From Nanohaloarchaea archaeon PL-Br10_U2g16 (GTDB lineage Archaea > Nanohalarchaeota > Nanosalinia > Nanosalinales > Nanosalinaceae), in assembly GCA_001563995.1 (NCBI GenBank), contig LKMV01000005.1, positions 1-24,422 on the forward strand: a stretch of DNA of 24,422 nucleotides, given 5' to 3'. A program made the translations under genes and the position numbers. Of this stretch, positions 13,251 to 21,130 are shown one piece after another; position 1 is the first letter of the stretch, and every line of letters starts with the position of its first letter. A model generated the notes under the pieces. The model searched no databases and was not told the origin of the DNA. It saw nothing but the letters and a program-made list of their open reading frames with translations.

Positions 13251-13997
13251 TTAAAGCTTCTTTATCTTCCCTGGCTGAGGTTCGTAGAACGTGCCCTCAC
13301 TTAGAAGGGTGTTAATAGTGTCTTCCATCTGGTCTTCAGGCGCATCCACTTCCTCAGCGATATCGCTGTAGTCGGCGCCGTCTCCTCCGTCCAGTTTTTC
13401 AACAGCATCGATAACATCCCTTTCAAGGTTCTCCATGTCTTCGGTTGAAGCTCTGGTATCGAACTGTTCTCCGAAGCTCTGTAGAAGCGCGTCAACCTCT
13501 TCTTCATCAAGCTTTCCGGCCATCTCTTTCTCTATATCTTCCTGATCTTTGCCTGAGTCTTTCAGCTGTTTGACTGTCTCTCTAAACTGCTCCCATTCCT
13601 CTTCAACTTTTTTGTGTTTCAGTTCATGTAGCAGCTCTTTGTTTACATCCCTTTCCTTCATTATCTCTGCGTTCATGTAGATTTGTCCTTGGTACTCTCT
13701 TACTTTTCCAACAGCTTCCACGATATCTCCGATCTCGAACTTCTTCATAGGCTCCAGCTCGTTGAAGAACTTCACCTGAATAGTATCTGACCCATCGTCC
13801 AACGTTATAGAACCGTAGCTTTCATCATCGTTTATGAATGTATCAACCACCACTGCAACAATCCTAGATCTTGAGATCCTTCTACCTTCCGGTGTTAGAA
13901 GATAGTTGGGGGTGAAACCTTCTTTCTGGAAGTATTTTCCTGAGTTAAGTTCTTCTGCATTTACGATCTTCGCGGTCTGTCTTTTCTGTTGGGCCAT
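13251..13997 (-). CDS. RPA32-like protein: OB fold plus C-terminal winged helix
   Basis: A 248-aa acidic protein. Residues about 25-115 resemble the OB-fold region of archaeal RPA-associated/RPA32-like proteins, with NYLLTPEGRRISRSRIVAVV entering the first strand and VEAVGKVREYQGQIYMNAE near the end. A charged helical middle (about 120-175) follows. The C-terminal winged helix (about 195-248) ends FYEPQPGKIKKL, strongly similar to the end of the adjacent MCM. It is expected to bind ssDNA or assist RPA at the fork. ATG at 13997 is preferred over an upstream TTG. It follows mcm by 74 nt, perhaps in the same transcript. Confidence 0.8.
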   Translation of the reverse strand: MAQQKRQTAKIVNAEELNSGKYFQKEGFTPNYLLTPEGRRISRSRIVAVVVDTFINDDESYGSITLDDGSDTIQVKFFNELEPMKKFEIGDIVEAVGKVREYQGQIYMNAEIMKERDVNKELLHELKHKKVEEEWEQFRETVKQLKDSGKDQEDIEKEMAGKLDEEEVDALLQSFGEQFDTRASTEDMENLERDVIDAVEKLDGGDGADYSDIAEEVDAPEDQMEDTINTLLSEGTFYEPQPGKIKKL

Positions 13998-14071
13998 AGT
14001 AATCAACTGTCCTTTATTTTTTAGTACTTTTAGGAATTTCTTGTAGTATCATAGGTTTTATCATCTTATAT

Positions 14072-17000
14072 TTACATCATCTTTACCTTTCCAGGCTCCG
14101 GTTCGAACACTTCTCCGTCTCTCATTAGCTGTTTGATCATCTTTTCAGCCTTCCCTCTGTCAAGTCCTTCATCTTCAGCCTCATCAAGCACATCTTCCAT
14201 TTCGGCCGATCCGTCCTCTGTCATTCGTTTTAGCAGATGTTTAACAGTCTGAGCACGGTTTCTCTGTGAAGAGGACACCCCTGACTCTACTACATCGATA
14301 TCGAACTCTCCCGTCTCCGGATCGACGCCTACCTGTTTCAGGCAGTAAGTAAGTATATCTATAGCTCTTTCAGCATCCTCCAGCTCAACTTCATCCTTTA
14401 GCTCGGCTCTAGCTGAAGCTTCTGCTACTCTTACAAGTGCTTCTAGCTGTCTGGCTGTTATAGGCACACTTTCTCCGGCCTCATCACTCCCCTTAGTACG
14501 CATAGATACGTAGAACTCTTGTATCTTGTCGGCTGCTTCTTGAGTGAGATCCGGAGCTTTTTTCTTCTTTGCATAAGCCACATACTTTCTCATCATCTCC
14601 TGTCCTAACTCTGCCGTAGTTTCCTCAGGTTCTATATGGTTTTGGAGTACCTGTGATGATAGCTTGGTGTCCTTGTCTTCATCAGGCTCATCCTTTACAG
14701 GGAAGATAAAGTCGAAACGTGAGAGGAGAGTATCTCCGATATCGATCTGTTGAGGTATAGGTTCGTAAGGATCGAAACGCCCTAGTTTAGGGTTTCCTGC
14801 AGCCAGTATCGATGTCTGAGCGTTCAAAGTTGCCTGGATATTTGCCTTTGAGACTGATATAGAGTTATGCATTATGGCGTTTTCAGCCACAAATGAGTTA
14901 TTTTCTGGTACTGTGAGGTCATATACATATTCGTACTCAGGAGAAAATCTCTTCTTATTCTTTATTTTTAGGAATCTGATATTCTCAACTATGTTTGATA
15001 GCTTATTTACTTCGTCGGTTCTTTCTCTAAGCTTCTCCACGCATTTTTTAAGCCCTTCCTTGTATTCATCTATTCTCTCGGTCCCATTTTTCTCCCAATA
15101 ATGTATTAGAGAACTGGTTGCATCGATTTTTCCCGCAATCTGTCTTGCTGATATCTTTAAGTCTTCTCTAAACTGTTTTAATTCATCTATGCTTTCTTCC
15201 TCTATATTTGTTCTTTCAATTAAGCTGATTTTTTGCTCTATTTTATCCAGAATTTTCTTTACATTATCTCGTGATACATTTATTTGGCTTTCAGTTAGAT
15301 TAGTTCGAAGCAAAGAGTCTTGATTGACTCCGTATAACTGCATAAGATTCATTAGTTTCGGAGATACGTCTGGAACTGGTTCTTTAGAGTCTCTGATATC
15401 TTCTACCGCTTCTTCTAGCCTCTCCTGTTTTTCTTGGGTTAGAAACCCGATATTCTGTTTAAATCTTAGGATATCCTCATATCTGTTCATCTCTATTCTC
15501 CAAACGTTTCCGTCCTCTATAACTGTTGAATGGATGCCGAACCTAAGTAAAAGGTCTTGAATCTGTTTGATCAGTACTTTATTCTCTACAACTGCTCTGA
15601 TCCTGTAGCCTCTCTTTACGTTGTATACGCCTCCGTCGCCATCAAAGAAAGCTCTGAGGAGGTAACTGTGTTCCTCTTTCCTGCATTTCATCAATCTTTC
15701 CGGTATCGCCTTGGTTTCGCCCTTTTCGATTACCGGTCCTAGCTCCTCTAACCAGTTTTTAAGCTCTTTAGAAATTACTCTCACTTCTTTCCGGTTGTCT
15801 CTTTCTCTGATGTATGGGTCAATGCTGAAAAGCTCTGAGATACAGTTTTCGTAATCTTCCAAAAGTTTCTCATCTGTATTTGTGAAGTTAAACCCTACTT
15901 TTTCTCCTCTGTTCAGTTCATAACCTCCGTCAGATACCTGGTAGCCCATAAATTTAGCCAACGCAGGAGAGTTATGTTCGGGTATTTCCACTTCTTTTCT
16001 CTTTTCTTCCACATTGATATCCTCTAGATACTGTTCTTCTCCTTCTACCGGCATATTCCTAGGCGAAAGAACAAAATCTGACTCTTTAATCTGTTTCGCC
16101 TCTTTTTCAGTTATTTCTCCATCTTCTAACACGAAGAAAGGATGTTCTTCCGTGACCTCTATCTCTCTACCTGTCTCAAGTTCGAATTCAATCATCTCTT
16201 CAGGTGCAGGTCTCCTACCTGCCATGCTTACCTCTCTTTTCTCTATCCTAGAAGTTTCTGGTGAGAAAGATAAAATTTTCGGTCCCTTTTCAAGCTCAAC
16301 TACTTCTCTGCCATCTTCTTGCATTTTAGAATCTTTTTTCTGGATTCTACTATTTACTATTTCAGAAATATTATTTTTGGACCCATCGGGAAGCATTACT
16401 TCTGTATCGGGGCCAAAACACTGCTGTTCCATCGCTTCGTGGAGCGAAGAACGGTCTTCCTTACTCATTTTATCAATTTCGTCGATAGCTGCCATTCCTT
16501 TGTTAGCTAGGACTACAGCCCCGGCTTCAAGCTCGAACTCTCCTGTCTGCTCGTCTCTCACAACTGATGCAGTCAAACCTGCTCCGGTTGCGGACTTTCC
16601 TACAACGTAACGTCCTTTTGGCGCTATCTCTCCTGTGAAATCCAGCAGTTGGGACTTACCTGTTCCGGGCTCTCCGATTAATAGGATGTGTATATCTCCA
16701 CGTGATTCCACACCGTCTTCCCTGCTTTTCTGTACTCCTCCAAACAGCTGGAGCGCGATAGCTTTCTTGATCTGGTGGTGGCCGTAGATCGATGGCGCTA
16801 TGCTTCTAGATATCTTGTCAAATATTTCAGGATCGTTTGAAAGTTCTTTGATATCCTCTATCTCCTCGTCTGTCAGCTCTAGCTGTTCAAACTCCTGTTG
16901 TGTAGGCTCTAGATAGTTTCCTTCCATGTAGATATCGAATTTCTTGGAGTTCTTCTTCAGAGGACGTTCTTTAAGCACTCCTGTAATCTCTGCAACGTTA

Positions 17001-17620
17001 CCGGGAACTACTTTCCTCTGAAAATCGGGATCTACCAGGTCTCCTTCCAGCCTAACGCTTAGAGTGGAAGGCTGCTCTGATCCTTCACGTGACTCCGGGT
17101 TCTCTTCTACCACAATGTTCTGTGTATCGGTCATCTTTTTTTCGACCGTTTCAAACTTCCTAGATCCGCAGTCACATTTGTAAGGAGATTTTAGCTCTGT
17201 AGAGTCTTGTTGTTTCTCGTATCTATCCCCGCACTGTGTACATTCAAATATTGCGGATATAACTTCGGGTTTTACCTGTGAAGCCCTCTTAATCATTCCT
17301 TCTATAGGTGTAAACTTGTTGAGATGTTTGGAACGAAGGTTCTTTAGAAGCACAAACTCTTCCTCTGGCATATTGGTAAATCTCACTGTAAAATCTTCGT
17401 CTGAAATTATATCTACTCCTTTGACTCCTTCTTCTGCTGCATCCATCGCGCTGTTAGGATTTTCTTTCAGATAGTCTCCTAGACGGGGCTCAAACATATC
17501 CATTTCCATAAAATCTACTACTATAGAATCTTCGCCCTCTTTTACAGCTCCAGCGACTTTTTTGTAGTATTTATCCGAGAAAAAGTCCTCGAACAGGCCT
17601 ACAACTTCACCGTACTCCAT
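14072..17620 (-). CDS. mcm: Replicative helicase MCM, containing an intein
   Basis: The 1182-aa precursor is a 663-aa MCM interrupted by a 519-aa intein. The N-terminal domain carries a zinc-binding region (CTQCG, later CDCG). Walker A GEPGTGKS lies at about 314-321, Walker B AAIDEID at 377-383, sensor 1 ILAAGNP follows the intein, and the arginine finger is LLSRFDF. A C-terminal winged helix (about 1115-1182) ends VFEPEPGKVKMM. MCM forms hexamers that unwind DNA 3' to 5'. Residues flanking the intein (EAMEQQ and SISVSKANIQATLNA) join to the normal MCM sequence. The ATG at 17620 has an A/T-rich TATA-like element about 30 nt upstream. The RPA32-like gene follows. Confidence 0.97.
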   Translation of the reverse strand: MEYGEVVGLFEDFFSDKYYKKVAGAVKEGEDSIVVDFMEMDMFEPRLGDYLKENPNSAMDAAEEGVKGVDIISDEDFTVRFTNMPEEEFVLLKNLRSKHLNKFTPIEGMIKRASQVKPEVISAIFECTQCGDRYEKQQDSTELKSPYKCDCGSRKFETVEKKMTDTQNIVVEENPESREGSEQPSTLSVRLEGDLVDPDFQRKVVPGNVAEITGVLKERPLKKNSKKFDIYMEGNYLEPTQQEFEQLELTDEEIEDIKELSNDPEIFDKISRSIAPSIYGHHQIKKAIALQLFGGVQKSREDGVESRGDIHILLIGEPGTGKSQLLDFTGEIAPKGRYVVGKSATGAGLTASVVRDEQTGEFELEAGAVVLANKGMAAIDEIDKMSKEDRSSLHEAMEQQCFGPDTEVMLPDGSKNNISEIVNSRIQKKDSKMQEDGREVVELEKGPKILSFSPETSRIEKREVSMAGRRPAPEEMIEFELETGREIEVTEEHPFFVLEDGEITEKEAKQIKESDFVLSPRNMPVEGEEQYLEDINVEEKRKEVEIPEHNSPALAKFMGYQVSDGGYELNRGEKVGFNFTNTDEKLLEDYENCISELFSIDPYIRERDNRKEVRVISKELKNWLEELGPVIEKGETKAIPERLMKCRKEEHSYLLRAFFDGDGGVYNVKRGYRIRAVVENKVLIKQIQDLLLRFGIHSTVIEDGNVWRIEMNRYEDILRFKQNIGFLTQEKQERLEEAVEDIRDSKEPVPDVSPKLMNLMQLYGVNQDSLLRTNLTESQINVSRDNVKKILDKIEQKISLIERTNIEEESIDELKQFREDLKISARQIAGKIDATSSLIHYWEKNGTERIDEYKEGLKKCVEKLRERTDEVNKLSNIVENIRFLKIKNKKRFSPEYEYVYDLTVPENNSFVAENAIMHNSISVSKANIQATLNAQTSILAAGNPKLGRFDPYEPIPQQIDIGDTLLSRFDFIFPVKDEPDEDKDTKLSSQVLQNHIEPEETTAELGQEMMRKYVAYAKKKKAPDLTQEAADKIQEFYVSMRTKGSDEAGESVPITARQLEALVRVAEASARAELKDEVELEDAERAIDILTYCLKQVGVDPETGEFDIDVVESGVSSSQRNRAQTVKHLLKRMTEDGSAEMEDVLDEAEDEGLDRGKAEKMIKQLMRDGEVFEPEPGKVKMM
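14864..16420 (-). mobile_element. Intein with LAGLIDADG homing endonuclease in MCM
   Basis: The 519-aa intein spans residues 401-919 of the precursor. It starts at Cys401 (CFGPDTEVMLPDG, block A), has block B with the TxxH motif (TEEHPFFVL), and ends with block G (FVAENAIMHN) before Ser920. All splicing residues are present: Cys1, the block B His, the penultimate His and the terminal Asn. Two LAGLIDADG-like motifs, LAKFMGYQVSDGG (near intein residue 163) and LLRAFFDGDGG (near 261), retain their acidic residues, so the endonuclease may be active. Between block E and block G lies an extra region of about 150 aa with helix-turn-helix-like sequence (SARQIAGKIDATSSLIHYW). The insertion is 17 residues after Walker B. 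Confidence 0.95.
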
Positions 17621-17698
17621 CTTTATTCATCCCCTCTATTCCCCTACTAATTATCTGTGTAGTAAAACTGAAAAGGTTGAAAGGTACAACATATTACT

Positions 17699-17998
17699 AT
17701 GTCAGATAAACTTGATACTGAAGGAGTTTCGGAGAGAATTGAAAACCTGGATATATGGGGATATGAAGCTGAAAAACTGGTTACGCGTGTAGAGTTTGAA
17801 AGCTACAAAGAAGCTGTATTCTTCGCTAACACTGTCTTCTCCTTGGCAGAAGCACATTTCCACCATCCGAAAGTATCTGTAGAGTACGGAGCGGTAGAGA
17901 TAGATCTCTGGAGCCATGAAGAGGAAGGTGTAACCGAGGAAGACTTTGAGCTTGCGGAAGAGATTGAAGATAAAGTAAGAGAGATAAAGTGGGGATAA
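17699..17998 (+). CDS. Pterin-4a-carbinolamine dehydratase-like protein
   Basis: A 99-aa protein with the PCD/DCoH family pattern: a basic-hydrophobic strand (LVTRVEFESYKEAVFFAN, about 27-44), then His55-His56-Pro57 and the second half YGAVEIDLWSHEEEGVTEED, with His73. These three His residues match the dehydratase active site. The enzyme dehydrates 4a-hydroxytetrahydrobiopterin, but many prokaryotic members have unknown substrates, perhaps molybdopterin-related. No pterin-dependent hydroxylase is seen nearby. The next gene begins one base after this stop, so the pair is probably co-transcribed and coupled. Confidence 0.85.
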   Translation: MSDKLDTEGVSERIENLDIWGYEAEKLVTRVEFESYKEAVFFANTVFSLAEAHFHHPKVSVEYGAVEIDLWSHEEEGVTEEDFELAEEIEDKVREIKWG

Positions 17999-17999
17999 A

Positions 18000-18743
18000 A
18001 TGGTTTATGAACAGTTTGCAGAAGTTTATGCAGATGGAGAGTACACAGGGCATAGCAAAAAAATGTCCGAAGTTATGCCGAATCTACTCGATTATTATGG
18101 CATAGAGCCTGACAGAATCCTAGATTTAGCTTGTGGTGAAGGAACCTTTGCACGAGAGATGGGAGAAAAGGGCTATTATGTGAAAGGTGTCGATTTATCG
18201 GAAAGTTTAATCAGTATAGCTAGAGAAAGAAATGAGGGTGATAAAGTAGAATTTGAGGTCGGAAACATGACGGAATTCTCTGAACAAGGTTTCGATTTAG
18301 TAACATGCTGGTATGACAGTTTAAATTATATCAAGGAGGTATCAGAGCTCAAAAAAGTTTTCAGGAATGTGAAGAACTCATTGGGCGGAGGAGGCTACTT
18401 TATTTTTGATGTCAACACTTATAGGTGGCTTTCAGAGGGTTGGCCCTCAGATCCTTGTTATATAGCGAGAGAGGATAATGAAGTTTTTGAGGTCCATAAA
18501 ACCAGCTTTGATACCGATGAAGAAATTTTTACTCTAAGGATTACGGGATTCAAGAAGGAAAAAGGAGTGTGGAAGAAGTTTGAGGAGGAGCATGAGGAAA
18601 AAGCATACAGAATAGATGAGGTTAAAAAGGCTTTGATAGATACAGGTTTCGAAGTTTTAGACGTGTTTGGGGACATAGAAGAAAGAGAAAATATATCTAA
18701 AGACGATAAACGTGCATGGTTTGTGACAAAGGTGTCTGAATAA
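18000..18743 (+). CDS. Class I SAM-dependent methyltransferase
   Basis: A 247-aa protein with motif I ILDLACGEGTFAREMGEKGY (about 40-59), the acidic end of beta-2 (VKGVDLSESLISIAR), a NMTEF-type post-motif and DLVTCWYDSLNYI for motif IV. The C-terminal part (about 140-247) is an additional beta-rich domain as in small-molecule methyltransferases. The substrate cannot be told. It is one base behind the pterin dehydratase-like gene, an arrangement suggesting a shared pathway or simple operon packing. The ATG at 18000 is the natural start. Confidence 0.9.
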   Translation: MVYEQFAEVYADGEYTGHSKKMSEVMPNLLDYYGIEPDRILDLACGEGTFAREMGEKGYYVKGVDLSESLISIARERNEGDKVEFEVGNMTEFSEQGFDLVTCWYDSLNYIKEVSELKKVFRNVKNSLGGGGYFIFDVNTYRWLSEGWPSDPCYIAREDNEVFEVHKTSFDTDEEIFTLRITGFKKEKGVWKKFEEEHEEKAYRIDEVKKALIDTGFEVLDVFGDIEERENISKDDKRAWFVTKVSE

Positions 18744-18774
18744 GAGTTCCTACAGAAGCTGACAGAGACTATCT

Positions 18775-19278
18775 CTAGCTCCCAGCTATCCCGTCTATCT
18801 TATTCATTATCTCTTTATAGAGATCAGTTGAACAGTACCATCCTTTATCTATCATGTCATCAATAGTTTGCTCGGTTTCTCTCTGAGTTATAATTTTTTT
18901 CTTCTGCATTTTAAGTACTAGATAGGCTGTTCCTCTTGTCTGAACTCCTTTAGCCTCTGCAATATTCCTTCCATGTTCTTCGTCCATAACTGCAGTTACG
19001 TTTTCTCTTTCAGCCAGCTTGATGACTTCCATGTCGGCCTTGCTTAGGTTTTTAGCTTCAACTTCAAGTTCTTCATCAAATGATTTGACCTGGAAATCTC
19101 CTTCTTTTACTGCTTCATATATCTCTTCTGCATCTGGTTTTCCTTCTTCCCTGCCTTTTTCTACCACTTCTCTGTAGACTGTTTCAGGAATCACTTTTTC
19201 CTGCCCTAACTGAGCTAGTTCTCCCAGTCTGTCCGCTTTCGCTAGATAGATTAAAGGTGTCGCATCAAAGATAAGCAT
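18775..19278 (-). CDS. PIN-domain protein, probable toxin of a TA pair
   Basis: A 167-aa PIN-domain nuclease-like protein. Conserved acidic residues are visible: Asp5 in the N-terminal LIFDATPLIYLAK, a Glu in the PETVYREVV helix, Asp in KADMEVIKLA and Asp in AVMDEEHGRNIAE. These are the usual metal-binding positions of PIN RNases, and the sequence is close to the DUF3368/COG2405 type. It starts at the ATG overlapping the antitoxin stop (TGATG). It is a likely VapC-like RNase that cuts RNA when not bound by its partner. Confidence 0.85.
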   Translation of the reverse strand: MLIFDATPLIYLAKADRLGELAQLGQEKVIPETVYREVVEKGREEGKPDAEEIYEAVKEGDFQVKSFDEELEVEAKNLSKADMEVIKLAERENVTAVMDEEHGRNIAEAKGVQTRGTAYLVLKMQKKKIITQRETEQTIDDMIDKGWYCSTDLYKEIMNKIDGIAGS

Positions 19279-19568
19279 CAAACCGCCTCTATATCTTCTC
19301 TAACTCTGTCATCTTTCAACCAGTTGACTTTTTTCTTTTCCACTAAATCGGCAAAGCTCCAGATATCCATATCAGCTATTTCTGCAGCTCTCTGAAAGCT
19401 GACCTCACCGTTCTGAAGCTTTTTCAATGCCTTTTCCTTCTTCCATTCTTCTAGTCCTTCTGAAAGGAGTTTACGAACTGCGGTACTTCTATCAAGTTTT
19501 TCGTCTTCCGTGAATCTCTCAAGCTCGTCTTCAAGCGATTCAGGTATTCGGGCTGATAAGGTTGTCAT
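19278..19568 (-). CDS. Ribbon-helix-helix / UPF0175-like antitoxin
   Basis: A 96-aa protein with an N-terminal CopG-like ribbon-helix-helix (TTLSARIPESLEDELERFTE, about 2-21) for dimeric DNA binding. A UPF0175-like helical part follows (NGEVSFQRAAEIADMDIWSF, about 53-72), of the type found beside PIN toxins of the DUF3368 class. It is upstream of the PIN gene with a one-base stop/start overlap. The promoter region (19569-19600) contains TTTAC twice, which might be an operator for autoregulation. Both genes appear intact. Confidence 0.85.
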   Translation of the reverse strand: MTTLSARIPESLEDELERFTEDEKLDRSTAVRKLLSEGLEEWKKEKALKKLQNGEVSFQRAAEIADMDIWSFADLVEKKKVNWLKDDRVREDIEAV

Positions 19569-19641
19569 ATGTTTACATTGTGTGCAAAGTTTACTTAACT
19601 GTTTTGTTTAAAGCTAAAAAATTAGATGTCATTCACAGAAT

Positions 19642-20130
19642 ATGGATGATCGAAGAGTTCCCGAAGACGCGGACAGGGATTTTGTAGCCGGAGCATTTGT
19701 AATTAGGGAAAGAGATAACGTCAAGGAAGTTCTCTTCCTGAAACACAAAAAATATAGTATCTGGTTACAGCCTGGCGGTCATGTAGAGGAGAGGGAGACT
19801 CCTGATGAAGCCGCTGTGCGTGAGACTAGAGAGGAGACCGGTCTAGAGGTTGAGGTAGTCGGTGAAGAAACAGAGTACCAAGGTTTTTCAGCCGTTGATC
19901 TACCTCGGCCTTTCAATATCAACCTTCATCAGATAGAGGAGGGTCACTGGCATCTGGACTTTCAGTATAGGGTCAAGATAGTTGGAGAGACTGAGGATTA
20001 CGAATATAATGATGAAGATATGAAATGGTTCTCGAAAGAAGATCTGGAGTCCGGAGATTACGATATGCCGGAGAATGTTAGGAAATCGGCACTGAAGGCT
20101 ATTGATGGACAAGATCCTTCAACTATTTGA
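19642..20130 (+). CDS. NUDIX hydrolase
   Basis: A 162-aa protein with a full NUDIX box: Gly46, Glu52, Arg60, Glu61, Glu64, Glu65 and Gly67 fit GX5EX7REUXEEXGU (GHVEERETPDEAAVRETREE then TGL). The enzyme hydrolyses a nucleoside diphosphate linked to another moiety. The substrate is unknown; the pattern LQPGGHVEE is common in MutT/ADP-ribose-like members. The gene is divergent from the toxin-antitoxin pair with its own A/T-rich TATA element (gctaaaaaat, near 19613-19622), and convergent with TBP. Confidence 0.92.
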   Translation: MDDRRVPEDADRDFVAGAFVIRERDNVKEVLFLKHKKYSIWLQPGGHVEERETPDEAAVRETREETGLEVEVVGEETEYQGFSAVDLPRPFNINLHQIEEGHWHLDFQYRVKIVGETEDYEYNDEDMKWFSKEDLESGDYDMPENVRKSALKAIDGQDPSTI

Positions 20131-20213
20131 TTAAGTATTCTTGTAAATTATATTTAAGAAACCGGACGAAAAATTGCTGCGATTAAAATAAGAATAAAAA
20201 ATGGAAAGAGGCT

Positions 20214-20777
20214 TTAAATTGCCCCGATTTCTTCTAGGTTTTCTTTCAGGCTGTTGATTCCGTCTTTTACGTCTTCGTAGGTTCTTCCGCCTGTGCAGAC
20301 GATTCTACCTGATGAGAACAGTAGGAATACTACGTCAGGATCTTCTATCCTGTATACTAGTCCTGGGAACTGTTCTGGTTCGTACTCGGTTCCAACTAGC
20401 TCAAATGCGATTCTGTTCAGGTTCAATGTATGGTCTAGCTCGCTTGAAGCCACCATGTTCTGAACAGTTATCTCAGGTTTGTCTTCTATATCTACATCTG
20501 CTTCTCTTAGTTCGTCTATTATTTTATGTACTGCTTCTTTAGCCATGTCTGGGGACTGTGTACCTGTACAGACTACTTTACCTGATCCGAACAGTAGTGC
20601 TGCTGCTTTTGGATCTTCTAGTCTGTATACTAGTCCTGGGAACTGTTCTGGTTCGTACTCTGTATTTTCGAGATAGATTGCAATCCTGTCAAGAGGCATT
20701 CTACGGTCAAAAGTGGTAGATGCAACTACGTTTTCGATTTTGATGTTGTCGTCTTCTCCGAAACCTTCTTCGCTCAT
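20214..20777 (-). CDS. tbp: TATA-binding protein
   Basis: A 187-aa archaeal TBP with the two direct repeats of the saddle: about 14-92 and 104-182. Each repeat holds YEPEQFPGLVYR followed by a VxCTG segment (KVVCTGTQ and RIVCTGGR). The DNA-contact residues and the fold are complete, and the acidic ends suit a halophile. It recruits TFB and RNA polymerase to TATA boxes. The start ATG at 20777 follows an AGGTG Shine-Dalgarno (about 8 nt). The promoter is unusual: TATA at 20821-20829 with a 20-nt palindrome at 20799-20818, then several more TATA-like elements. Confidence 0.97.
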   Translation of the reverse strand: MSEEGFGEDDNIKIENVVASTTFDRRMPLDRIAIYLENTEYEPEQFPGLVYRLEDPKAAALLFGSGKVVCTGTQSPDMAKEAVHKIIDELREADVDIEDKPEITVQNMVASSELDHTLNLNRIAFELVGTEYEPEQFPGLVYRIEDPDVVFLLFSSGRIVCTGGRTYEDVKDGINSLKENLEEIGAI

Positions 20778-20798
20778 TTTGATGACACCTTTTTAGAA

Positions 20799-20818
20799 CT
20801 CCAAAAACTGTTTTGGAG
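20799..20818 (-). promoter_or_regulatory. Palindrome at the TBP transcription start
   Basis: CTCCAAAA and TTTTGGAG are perfect 8-bp arms with a 4-nt spacer. The predicted start of transcription (about 26 nt from the TATA box) falls at its edge, so it could be a repressor site or an RNA hairpin. Confidence 0.55.
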
Positions 20819-20820
20819 GT

Positions 20821-20882
20821 TTTATAAATGATTTATATATGGTTTTATAAACAACTCTTTTAAAAGGGGATGTTTATAAACC
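20821..20882. promoter_or_regulatory. TBP promoter TATA box and cluster of TATA-like elements
   Basis: The TBP TATA box is 20821-20829. Further elements follow: atttatatat (20831-20840), ggttttataaac (20841-20852) and the 10-bp palindrome GTTTATAAAC (20872-20881). CTTTTAAAAG (20857-20866) is another perfect palindrome. Multiple TBP sites upstream of its own gene suggest autoregulation. Confidence 0.5.
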
Positions 20883-20914
20883 ATCTAGATTGGGTGCAGT
20901 TAGACTTCGGAACG

Positions 20915-20924
20915 TCTATAAAAA
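20915..20924 (+). promoter_or_regulatory. TATA box for the 60-aa membrane protein gene
   Basis: tctataaaaa is centred about 28 nt upstream of the ATG at 20948, predicting a leaderless mRNA. Confidence 0.5.
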
Positions 20925-20947
20925 CACATCTCTATATTTATTTTAGG

Positions 20948-21130
20948 ATGAACGATAAGCAGAGACAGCTCATTATACTTGTTTCAGTCATGGTTCTGTT
21001 AACTATTGTTCTACTATTCCTATTTGTCTACGCTCCGGAGCCGATAGAAGGATTTGACCCGGATTTTCCGTCGGCTAGGGAGATAGGATCTTGGTTACTT
21101 GAGACTTTTAATATTTTCAACTATTTTTGA
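20948..21130 (+). CDS. Single-pass membrane protein (60 aa)
   Basis: A 60-aa protein with a charged N terminus (MNDKQRQ), one long hydrophobic segment (about 8-28, LIILVSVMVLLTIVLLFLFV), and a short extracellular-type acidic/aromatic tail ending NIFNYF. ATG at 20948 is preferred over an in-frame ATG at 20870 because the TATA box fits it and the longer N terminus looks like promoter DNA. Its last 14 bases overlap the end of the convergent rnp2 gene. No family is recognised; such small anchors can modulate larger membrane complexes. Confidence 0.7.
   Translation: MNDKQRQLIILVSVMVLLTIVLLFLFVYAPEPIEGFDPDFPSAREIGSWLLETFNIFNYF

Noticed and set aside
16014..16610. A 198-codon open frame on the plus strand inside mcm
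   Set aside because: It is antisense to the intein and Walker region, very rich in Ser and shows no family; the opposite strand explains it fully.
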